Positions 1-6,129 of a stretch of 8,750 nt of DNA are shown in pieces (position 1 is the stretch's first letter; each line of letters starts with the position of its first letter). The notes beneath the pieces were generated by a model. It did no database searches, was not told where the DNA came from, and saw only the letters and a program-made list of their open reading frames with translations. The DNA is from Rickettsiales bacterium (GTDB lineage: Bacteria > Pseudomonadota > Alphaproteobacteria > TMED109). The position numbers and the translations under genes are program-made. Location: positions 1-8,750 of the forward strand of contig NZIN01000001.1 of NCBI GenBank assembly GCA_002689905.1, written 5' to 3'.

Positions 1-1
1 A

Positions 2-376
2 AACAATGATACCATTAATGGTGGTGATGGAGCGGATACGATCGACGGTCGAGGTGGTAATGACATCATTAATGCTGGAAAAGGTGATGATATCATAACT
101 GTTTCAGCTGCTGGTGCAGCGAATGGTGATACCATTGATGGAGGAGACGGAACAGATACTCTAACTTTATCAAGTGGTTCACATAGTTTTAATACAGATG
201 CAAAACTTCAAAGTATCGATGCTATTAATTTAGCTTCGACTGCTACAGTGATAGATTTAACAGGTCAAACAGAGGGCTTAAACATCACCGGTGGTGCCCA
301 GGGGGATACGATCACGGCTGGTTCTGGAGATGACGATCAAACACGTCCAGATAGCGTTCCCAGCTTTCTTCGATAA
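2..376 (+). CDS. RTX-type calcium-binding repeat protein, internal fragment (5' open, 3' chimeric)
   Basis: The frame is open from base 2 with no start, so this is an internal piece of a larger protein. It shows glycine/aspartate nonapeptides of the RTX type: GGDGADTID, GRGGNDIIN and AGKGDDIIT in succession, then GGDGTDTLT, a non-repeat beta-type linker (residues about 60-100), and again GGAQGDTIT and AGSGDD. Such repeats bind Ca2+ in parallel beta-rolls of secreted or surface proteins (type I secretion substrates, large adhesins), so an extracellular place is likely. The last canonical residues are GSGDD at 320-334. The twelve codons that follow to the TAA at 374-376 are antisense of the GST-like gene and are not RTX-like. 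Codon use is AT-rich (AAT, GAT, ATT, TTA), unlike the rest of the window. The true length and passenger domain cannot be seen. Confidence 0.8.
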   Translation, partial: NNDTINGGDGADTIDGRGGNDIINAGKGDDIITVSAAGAANGDTIDGGDGTDTLTLSSGSHSFNTDAKLQSIDAINLASTATVIDLTGQTEGLNITGGAQGDTITAGSGDDDQTRPDSVPSFLR

Positions 377-884
377 GAGAGCCGGTTGTTTCATTCGACC
401 CGACCACACCAATCCGCGAAATCTGCCGCTCGGCAAACATGCCGGCAAACGCCTCCGCCTGCTCCCGTGTGCTTGTCATATTCATGGCATAGGCCAGATA
501 GGACGACGAGGTCTGTATGTCCGCTGGCTTTGACCAACGAAAATGAAACATACATTTGGCCAGCCACTCGTCGCCAAACTCCTCCAGCAACGCGTCGATC
601 ACGGCCAGTGCCGGATCCTTTGGCCGCACAGCGCGCTCCGGGTAGCCGTCCTCCAGGCGATTGATAATAGGCGTTGTATCGACCACCGCCTCCGTCAACT
701 CACCGTTGTGATCTGGTAATACAACATAGGGAATAAGTGGCAGCGGTGCAGGCGGAAGTGCTTTTGACTCTACCCCCCCTGCCCTGACGAATTGATAAGG
801 AATGCGCCGATAACGTAAAAGCGCGCGCACTTTACGCGTATACGGGGATACCGAGCTGCCTACGAGTCTCAAATCAGTCATCAT
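312..884 (-). CDS. Glutathione S-transferase-like protein, C-terminally truncated at a sequence joint
   Basis: This 190-residue frame has a GST-type thioredoxin N-domain. SVSPYTRKVR at residues 11-20 is the active-site segment at the start of helix 1. IPYVVLPD at 51-58 carries the cis-Pro. VVDTTPIINRLE at 67-78 takes the place of the usual glutathione-binding Glu/Asp-Ser turn. A helical segment follows with EEFGDEWLAKCMFHFRW, typical of a GST-family group that, from memory, is usually well over 300 residues. Real sequence ends at about residue 181-184, and the last 7-9 residues are antisense RTX sequence, so the C-terminal half is missing. ATG 884 is chosen over TTG 887; ATG 881 is equally possible, and no clear Shine-Dalgarno decides. 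It lies 38 bases after the two-domain HCCA-isomerase-like gene and is probably co-transcribed with it. Substrate unknown; cytoplasmic. Confidence 0.8.
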   Translation of the reverse strand: MMTDLRLVGSSVSPYTRKVRALLRYRRIPYQFVRAGGVESKALPPAPLPLIPYVVLPDHNGELTEAVVDTTPIINRLEDGYPERAVRPKDPALAVIDALLEEFGDEWLAKCMFHFRWSKPADIQTSSSYLAYAMNMTSTREQAEAFAGMFAERQISRIGVVGSNETTGSLIEESWERYLDVFDRHLQNQP

Positions 885-922
885 CAATCCGTTGTAATAA
901 AAGGGCTCAGTTTGGAGCTACA

Positions 923-2272
923 CTAAAGCGAGGCACGACGGCGAATTTCTGCCGCTACCAACCACAAGCGGTCCTGCCCCCAAACTTCCAGGTCAGGCTC
1001 ACCCTCGGGACCACAAAGGCGATAGGAAGGCACCCCCCACAGCCCCATGCCCTCCACCATTTCATCCTGGTGTTTTTCTATGAACGGCTTCCAATCTTCA
1101 CCACCAAGGTGCTTCAGAGCCTCAGACCAATTCAGCCCTACCTCTTCTACCGCTCGTTTGATATTCATCTTTTTGTGTAAACCCTTGCCTTCTGCGAAGG
1201 CATAGCGCATCAAGGCACTTAGCAGCTCTGTATCCTTCCCGAGCGACTTGGCCCAGGGCATTAGTGAGTAGGACTGCCGGGTAGGCTCGCCGATCGTTAT
1301 TACCGCGTTTCCAAAAGGCACCCCCAAAAATTCGCTCTCGCGCTTCACATCAAAGAATATATAGTTTGCTTTCGCTGGCGTGGCAGGAACCCCCCGCATC
1401 ACCATGGGCAGAACAGGCTTGTGGTGGAGGTTTATCTTGCACGCCCGACTGAGCTCGATGGTCTTATCAAAAATCATCGCGGAATAGGGACTGTTCAGAG
1501 AGGGGAAGAAATGCAAATGCAGCCCGCTGGCATCAATACCCGCAACATCCAGTTCAGGCCGCGGTGCAATATAGGGCTGACCTGGCTCTTTACACACACT
1601 CAATTCACGCAGGCGCTCCTCCAGGTGAAACAGCCGGTCAACGCCCCAGTACCACTCGCCAGCATAGTAGAGCATTGCGCCTGAATAGTGGTGCAACTCC
1701 GCCAGGCGCGCAGACCCTGCCTCCAGAGCCGCTTCAGCTTCTTGCGCAGTCACGTCACCCCAATCGATAGGCCCACCTGACCACAAGCTGGTGCTAATGC
1801 CTTCAACCTGATTTAGAAAATCCTTCGGCCCAAGTTTCGTCAGCGCTCGATTAGCCACCTGCTGCAATTCAGGCTCAGGCACCACGCCAGCATCATCGGG
1901 AAAGCTCAAACCATAGTGCTGCGCAATCAATCCGCAGTCACGGCGAGCCCAAACCGCCAGCTTTTCATCCTCAGGCTGACTGCGGCCGCCGGTTGCGCGG
2001 ATAAGATGCGGCACAACCTCGATGTCATAACGTTCGGCAAACTGCGCAACTACCTGCGCCATCAGGTGCGAATAGGGATCGTCCACCTGGTGGAAATACT
2101 CCACTACGTGAGGTCGCCCCCCGGCCTTGCGTTTCTTCTCTTCTGCTGCTCGCTTCTTCGCTCTCCATTGGGCGTTTGCAAATCGGCTAAATCGCTTTGA
2201 CAGGAAAAAACGGAGCAGGCGCGGCGGGTCAACGAAGTAGGAGGCGGTGGGATTATTCTCTGGTTCAAGCAT
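923..2272 (-). CDS. Tandem DsbA/2-hydroxychromene-2-carboxylate isomerase-like protein (two kappa-GST-type domains)
   Basis: A 449-residue protein holding two thioredoxin-fold DSBA domains of the HCCA isomerase/kappa GST type. Domain 1 runs from about 55 to 225: it opens with VVEYFHQVDDPYSHL (residues 57-70) and closes with GEWYWGVDRLFHLEERL. Domain 2 runs from about 250 to 446: it opens with LHLHFFPSLNSPYSAM, has GVPSYRL (413-419) as the cis-Pro loop, and closes with VWGQDRLWLV, a common end of HCCA isomerases. Each domain keeps the Pro-Tyr-Ser turn where these enzymes hold their active-site Ser; there is no CXXC, so disulfide oxidation is unlikely. Residues 36-53 form a very basic stretch and no signal peptide is seen, so it is probably cytoplasmic. 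Single-domain relatives (NahD type) act in naphthalene breakdown with glutathione. The GST-like and acyl-CoA synthetase neighbours fit a glutathione- or CoA-linked catabolic role, which is inference. Confidence 0.82.
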   Translation of the reverse strand: MLEPENNPTASYFVDPPRLLRFFLSKRFSRFANAQWRAKKRAAEEKKRKAGGRPHVVEYFHQVDDPYSHLMAQVVAQFAERYDIEVVPHLIRATGGRSQPEDEKLAVWARRDCGLIAQHYGLSFPDDAGVVPEPELQQVANRALTKLGPKDFLNQVEGISTSLWSGGPIDWGDVTAQEAEAALEAGSARLAELHHYSGAMLYYAGEWYWGVDRLFHLEERLRELSVCKEPGQPYIAPRPELDVAGIDASGLHLHFFPSLNSPYSAMIFDKTIELSRACKINLHHKPVLPMVMRGVPATPAKANYIFFDVKRESEFLGVPFGNAVITIGEPTRQSYSLMPWAKSLGKDTELLSALMRYAFAEGKGLHKKMNIKRAVEEVGLNWSEALKHLGGEDWKPFIEKHQDEMVEGMGLWGVPSYRLCGPEGEPDLEVWGQDRLWLVAAEIRRRASL

Positions 2273-2282
2273 GTCGGGAGTC

Positions 2283-2294
2283 TATTGGCCAATA
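2283..2294. repeat. 12-base perfect palindrome just upstream of the two-domain isomerase gene
   Basis: TATTGGCCAATA is identical to its reverse complement. It ends 10 bases before the ATG at 2272 (minus strand), within the 84-base gap after the acyl-CoA synthetase gene. The position would let a dimeric regulator or an RNA structure affect expression of the downstream pair, but no second copy was seen in the window. Operator function is a guess. Confidence 0.35.
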
Positions 2295-2356
2295 ATTATG
2301 GAGACGGCTAGTCGGTGTATGTCTGTTGCATGCGGGACCAGGCTGAGCCTCTCCTC

Positions 2357-4177
2357 CTAGTAACCCGCCTCAGCCGCCAGAATTTTCTGATAAAAATCAG
2401 CATCCAGCACCCGATATTCACCGCTGCGAGGGTGACGCACATACACGCGGTCTTTACCCAGCTTGTCCAGGTGATAGGCTTGCTCGCGCAGCTTCCCCTT
2501 CAGCAGCTTAAAGGTCACGGTGGTTTCAGTCTCCTGCTGCAGGCGCACGAACACTGGCCGAGCATAGTCGGGCAACCGGGCATCCACCAGCGCGCGAAAA
2601 CCGTCCAAGTCAAAGTCGGAATCAGCATCAAGGGTAAAGGCGACCATCCCCGCTCTGCCCTCGGTGCCGGGTACTTCTACGCCATAGACATTCGCCATAT
2701 TGATCTGCGGGTGGGAATTCAGTACCTCCCCCACCTCATTGGTTGACACATTTTCAGCACGCCAACGAAAGGTGTCGCCGGTACGATCGACAAACTGGTA
2801 GTGCTTGAGGCCCATGGCAAAGCCAACATTGATTTCGCGCACAAGATCGCCGGTATTAAACCAACGAGCACCAGCTTCCTTCACGTTCTCAATGATCTTG
2901 TTGTTGGTCGCCTCCGCATCGGTGTAACCATCGAACGGCGTTATGTCAGTGATTTTCCCAAGCAACAGCCCCGGCTCACCGGACTTGGCCAGCTCACAAA
3001 GTCCAGCATCGTCCCGCACAATGGCTTCTTCATTCACATCGTACTTGACCAATGCAACCTCGACCGAGGTGGTGCCAATAGTGCGGTCCTTATTCAGAAG
3101 ATTAAGAAAAGTGACATTGCCTTCACTGGAACCGTAAACCTCGCAAATGCGATCCACGTCAAAGCGGGACTTGAACTCATCCCATACGTCTGGCCTTAAT
3201 CCGTTACCCACCATCTTCTGCAGGGGGTTGTTTTTCTCGGCGTCAGTGGGAGCCTGTGTCACCAGATAACGACACAACTCTCCCACGTACACGAAACTAT
3301 TGGTCTGCCAGGCCTGTACCTCACTCCAGAACTTGCCGGCTGAGAAAGTACGACGCAGGCAAACCGTGCCGCCAGCGGCGATAAAACCGCACAAACCGGG
3401 TCCCAGGCCGGTGATATGGTAGATCGGTAAGCAAAGGTACAGCCGGTCTCCTGGTTTGGGTCGCAGGGTAAGTTTGCCCAACAGATTGGCGGCAGTGACC
3501 AGGCGCTGGTGCTTGTATGTTGCGGCCTTGGGTAGGCCCGTTGTACCGGAAGTGAAAATGTACAGCGCCACATCACCGGCGAGGATACCCGGAGTTTCTG
3601 GCAGGCCTAGATCAGCATGCCCCTGCATGGCCTGACTAGCATCCATCGCCCAGTCGGGGGCTTTGCGATCCACAGCGTCTTTCATCCAGAAGCAAGACCC
3701 ATGACCCTGGCCAAAAGGCAAGCCAGGCAACTCGGGCGCCAGGACATCGGCACGCTCGTCACCTACAATACAGTGTTTGGCGTCGGTCACTTTACAACAG
3801 TGCACCAGGGCTTCACCGCCCAGGCTATTGTTGATGAGTGCCGCTGGGGCACCAATCTTGACAAGGGCCAACAACGAGATGACAAACTCGGCCCGATTTT
3901 CCATGAACAGGGCGACACCCTCGCCTTGCTTCACACCCTGCGCCTTTAATAGATGCGCCAGCCGATTGACTTCCTGGTTCAGCTGCGTGTACGTCCAGCT
4001 GCGCCCCTCGAACTCCAGGGCAAGCAAGTTACCGTGCCTACGGACCGACTCTTCAAAGATCACCCCAAGGGAAATCGCCTCGTCGAGTGCGGGCAGTTTG
4101 AAGCCAATGGCCGCACGAGACTGCCGTATCTCGTTCAACACCCTGATGACTTCTTTCAAACTGGCAAATACTGACAT
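2357..4177 (-). CDS. Long-chain/very-long-chain acyl-CoA synthetase (FATP/FadD6-type, AMP-binding)
   Basis: A 606-residue ANL-family adenylating enzyme, the usual full length for bacterial FATP-like synthetases. It would activate a fatty acid with ATP and CoA to acyl-CoA. Motifs in order: the P-loop YIFTSGTTGLPKAA at residues 206-219; PIYHITGLGPGL at 251-262; the adenine-binding VYGSSEGN at 347-354; WFNTGDL at 439-445, whose Asp binds the ribose; DRTGDTFRWRAENVST at 464-479, the FATP/VLACS signature; and TVTFKLLK at 553-560 with candidate catalytic Lys at the C-terminus. There is no signal peptide; it is probably cytoplasmic or membrane-associated. ATG 4177 gives the N-terminus expected for the family; upstream there is only a weak GAG. 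It lies 117 bases after the DUF1254 gene and 84 bases before the isomerase-like gene, same strand. Chain length and whether the substrate is an ordinary fatty acid cannot be read from sequence. Confidence 0.9.
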   Translation of the reverse strand: MSVFASLKEVIRVLNEIRQSRAAIGFKLPALDEAISLGVIFEESVRRHGNLLALEFEGRSWTYTQLNQEVNRLAHLLKAQGVKQGEGVALFMENRAEFVISLLALVKIGAPAALINNSLGGEALVHCCKVTDAKHCIVGDERADVLAPELPGLPFGQGHGSCFWMKDAVDRKAPDWAMDASQAMQGHADLGLPETPGILAGDVALYIFTSGTTGLPKAATYKHQRLVTAANLLGKLTLRPKPGDRLYLCLPIYHITGLGPGLCGFIAAGGTVCLRRTFSAGKFWSEVQAWQTNSFVYVGELCRYLVTQAPTDAEKNNPLQKMVGNGLRPDVWDEFKSRFDVDRICEVYGSSEGNVTFLNLLNKDRTIGTTSVEVALVKYDVNEEAIVRDDAGLCELAKSGEPGLLLGKITDITPFDGYTDAEATNNKIIENVKEAGARWFNTGDLVREINVGFAMGLKHYQFVDRTGDTFRWRAENVSTNEVGEVLNSHPQINMANVYGVEVPGTEGRAGMVAFTLDADSDFDLDGFRALVDARLPDYARPVFVRLQQETETTVTFKLLKGKLREQAYHLDKLGKDRVYVRHPRSGEYRVLDADFYQKILAAEAGY

Positions 4178-4201
4178 GGGTTAATCTCGGGTTAAGTCGA
4201 T

Positions 4202-4221
4202 CCAGGTCGGCGAAGACCCGG
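4202..4221 (-). other. Intercistronic hairpin before the acyl-CoA synthetase gene
   Basis: Read on the minus strand, CCGGGTC-TTCGCC-GACCTGG forms a 7-bp stem (one G-U pair) with a six-base loop, 24 bases before the ATG at 4177. No T-run follows it, so it is not an intrinsic terminator. It could be an mRNA processing or stability element between cistrons, or chance. Confidence 0.3.
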
Positions 4222-4294
4222 TGCGTTCCTGCAATGTTCCCGTCAATCGTGTTTTCATTGTCATACTCGAGACTATTTGCACTGCGCGGTTTCG

Positions 4295-5758
4295 TTAGAG
4301 CCGCTTCAACTGGGGCGGTTTCCAGCTTCGCTCAATCATTGCTTTCTCTGGACCGTATACTCTCAATGTAACTCGAGTGTAGGACTCACCCGCCGGCAAC
4401 CAGTTGCCAACCATTCCCTCAGGCGGTTCGCCACCAATCAAAATCCGCAGGCTGCCATCGTCTTCGTAGATCAAGTCCTCTGAGTTACCGCTGATGGCAT
4501 AGCGGTCATAGTCGTTGAGCATCAGGTTGGCGTCCTGGTCGTAAACTGTGAGTGACCAGAAATATCTTGCCGGCGGAGTTTGTCCAGGCGGGAAGTGGAG
4601 TTCGTAAGTATGTTTGCTGGTAATGCTGTCGCCGTTCTGATCTTTATCCCTGCCCATATACATGGCTTCCTCTGCATCATTGGCGACGATGCCCCGCATC
4701 GACTGAATAGCTCCGCGTATATAAAAATTTCCGTGAACGCCGGAGCGCCCGAAGCCCACTGGTGGCACACCCCAACCGTTGACCCTTTTCTCTTCAGGGG
4801 TGGCATAGGCGCGCATGATCATGATGCCACCGAACACCGCCTTGGCTAAGCCGGCTTTCTCATTGTCCTCAGCCTGGGATACATCCTGATCCGGACCAAT
4901 ATGTAAATCAGCCCAATCTTTCAAATAGCGCTCATCACGCTCCGGTACACCATTAACGGTCATCGCGCGATTGACGTTATTCCAGAAAGACATAGGGTCA
5001 GACATCACCATTTTTTTGATGTAACTCACGACATCAGTTTCAATTAGTACTTCACTCAGATCGCCGACATCGGGAACAGGTGGGTGCGCAGGCCTGGGTG
5101 GATTGGCTTTACCCCAGTCGCTCAAGCCAACAATCCGCATTTTTGACTGGATTGCCGCTACCTCTACCTGATCACTGGGGTCATTGAAGTCAGCATAAAT
5201 TCTGGCCATGGCGTAGAACCATGGCGTCGGATTATGGGCTACGAACTCCACGTCGTCTGGTAAGTTTCCATGCCAATCTGGCGGCACGATGGCGTAGTTT
5301 CCGCCACCGTTGCCGTGGAGGCGCTTGCTGATATAAGCAAAGTTGTCTGAATCAAAACCCGCCAGTTCAATCGCAAAATATCGATGACCCGGAATCTCCG
5401 GAACTGTAATAATGATCGGCTGTTCTTTGGCGTATACCCAGGCTGGTGAGTAGAGCGTATCAGCATTCGGGGCGCCGCCGTCGCGATAGTTTTTAGGATC
5501 GACAAACGTCGCATGCCAAAACTTGTTTACCGCGTCCAGCGGCACTTGCTGACCCTCTGGCGCTTCAAGCTGACTCCACTTGTAGCGCAGCACTGTGTTC
5601 AAATAATAGGGAAAAGCGTAAATCAGTGCGTCCACACCTTTTGTGTAGGCATATTGTTGGCGCCAGTCTTTATTGAAATTGATCTGCCAGTAACTGCCAC
5701 CAGCTACAGCTAAGGCCACTACCAGGGCAGTCAGAACTCTTATCGATCTTGATTTCAT
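4295..5758 (-). CDS. DUF1254/DUF1214 domain protein with N-terminal membrane anchor or signal
   Basis: A 487-residue protein from ATG 5758. Basic residues and a hydrophobic stretch at about 6-22 (VLTALVVALAVAG) form a signal anchor or uncleaved signal, so the body probably lies in the periplasm. The DUF1254 part covers about 35-165 and contains the family motif PNADTLYSPAW at 97-107. The DUF1214 part takes the last third, from about GRSGVHGNFYIRGA onward, with YFWSLTVYD, a Gly/Pro-rich GNWLPAGESYTRVTLRVYGP segment and a C-terminal tail. These paired domains are widespread in marine and soil bacteria and their reaction is not established to my knowledge. A GTG start at 5842 would add 28 charged residues before the hydrophobic stretch; ATG 5758 is preferred because it puts the anchor at the N-terminus. 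It is the first gene of the minus-strand run leading to the acyl-CoA synthetase. Confidence 0.87.
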   Translation of the reverse strand: MKSRSIRVLTALVVALAVAGGSYWQINFNKDWRQQYAYTKGVDALIYAFPYYLNTVLRYKWSQLEAPEGQQVPLDAVNKFWHATFVDPKNYRDGGAPNADTLYSPAWVYAKEQPIIITVPEIPGHRYFAIELAGFDSDNFAYISKRLHGNGGGNYAIVPPDWHGNLPDDVEFVAHNPTPWFYAMARIYADFNDPSDQVEVAAIQSKMRIVGLSDWGKANPPRPAHPPVPDVGDLSEVLIETDVVSYIKKMVMSDPMSFWNNVNRAMTVNGVPERDERYLKDWADLHIGPDQDVSQAEDNEKAGLAKAVFGGIMIMRAYATPEEKRVNGWGVPPVGFGRSGVHGNFYIRGAIQSMRGIVANDAEEAMYMGRDKDQNGDSITSKHTYELHFPPGQTPPARYFWSLTVYDQDANLMLNDYDRYAISGNSEDLIYEDDGSLRILIGGEPPEGMVGNWLPAGESYTRVTLRVYGPEKAMIERSWKPPQLKRL

Positions 5759-5768
5759 TTTGTCTCTA

Positions 5769-5781
5769 CTCTTATTAAGAG
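5769..5781. repeat. Inverted repeat CTCTTA-T-TAAGAG next to the DUF1254 start
   Basis: Six-base arms around one central base, ending 10 bases before the ATG at 5758 on the minus strand and running into the purine-rich stretch that would serve as its ribosome site. It is a possible operator; the AT-rich short arms make chance possible. Confidence 0.25.
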
Positions 5782-5932
5782 AGAAATCATAATCACTGGG
5801 ACCAAAAGCTATGTATCGTTTTCGGACGCTCTTCAGTTTCACCGCTTGCGCTGGCCATTACGCCTGTCGACTTCTGATGGATAGATTCGCTGTCCGCAAA
5901 TGATACATGGGCGGTAGGCCAAGCCTCATATA

Positions 5933-6002
5933 CTGGTCGCTGGTCGCTGGTGCGGGCTGTGGGCTCTGGGCTCTGGGCTCTGGGCTCTGGGCTCTGGGCT
6001 GT
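5933..6002. repeat. Tandem heptamer array, ten 7-base units in two subfamilies
   Basis: Seventy bases divide exactly into ten 7-mers: CTGGTCG twice, CTGGTGC once, GGGCTGT once, GGGCTCT five times, GGGCTGT once. The five identical GGGCTCT units are flanked by one GGGCTGT on each side. GC is about 70%, above the surroundings. The period is not a multiple of three and no gene covers it. Short heptamer arrays are a known class of bacterial tandem repeat that change copy number by slipped-strand pairing. The array sits 127 bases upstream of the DUF3604 start and 174 bases upstream of the DUF1254 start, so copy number could alter promoter spacing; this is inference. Confidence 0.92.
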
Positions 6003-6118
6003 GGACGATAGGCCCTCAGCCGGATGCTAAGGCCTTTCCGAAAAAACAACGCCTGCAGAACCCAATAGAATTTCGCACCCAACGGATACGACACACAAAC
6101 GAGCAGAAGAAAACAGGC

Positions 6119-6125
6119 AGAGGGA
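6119..6125 (+). promoter_or_regulatory. Shine-Dalgarno site for the DUF3604 gene
   Basis: AGAGGGA, whose GAGG core ends 6 bases before the ATG at 6130. It is the clearest ribosome site in the window and supports that start, which also places the lipoprotein signal correctly. Confidence 0.55.
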
Positions 6126-6129
6126 TTTC

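Larger units (their letters stand above)
5759..6129. other. Divergent intergenic region between DUF1254 and DUF3604 genes
   Basis: These 371 bases hold no credible gene. They contain an inverted repeat next to the DUF1254 start (5769-5781), the ten-unit heptamer array (5933-6002), a loose AGGCC/GGCCT inverted pair (6010-6014 and 6031-6035) and the DUF3604 ribosome site. Promoters for both flanking genes must lie here or in the gene ends, but I find no convincing sigma70 -35/-10 pair. TAGAAT at 6066-6071 is the best -10-like string and lacks a partner. Confidence 0.7.

Noticed and set aside
2340..2350. AGGCT-G-AGCCT inverted repeat after the acyl-CoA synthetase stop, as a terminator
   Set aside because: The one-base loop cannot form a proper hairpin and no T-run follows in the minus-strand direction.
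2315..2746. Plus-strand open frame of 143 residues antisense to the acyl-CoA synthetase
   Set aside because: It lies almost wholly inside a well-supported gene and has no recognisable domain; a shadow frame.
5759..5842. GTG start at 5842 for the DUF1254 protein
   Set aside because: It adds 28 charged residues ahead of the hydrophobic anchor; ATG 5758 gives a normal signal/anchor N-terminus.
5933..6002. Array considered as a CRISPR remnant
   Set aside because: The units are 7 bases with no spacers and there are no cas genes; it is a simple tandem repeat.
6066..6071. TAGAAT as a -10 box for the DUF3604 gene
   Set aside because: No -35 element at 16-18 bases upstream; too weak to list as a promoter.
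5858..6094. Minus-strand 78-residue open frame with a repeating Pro/Arg/Ala/Gln/Ser pattern
   Set aside because: The pattern is only the translation of the 7-base tandem array, and the rest resembles no protein. No ribosome site was seen.
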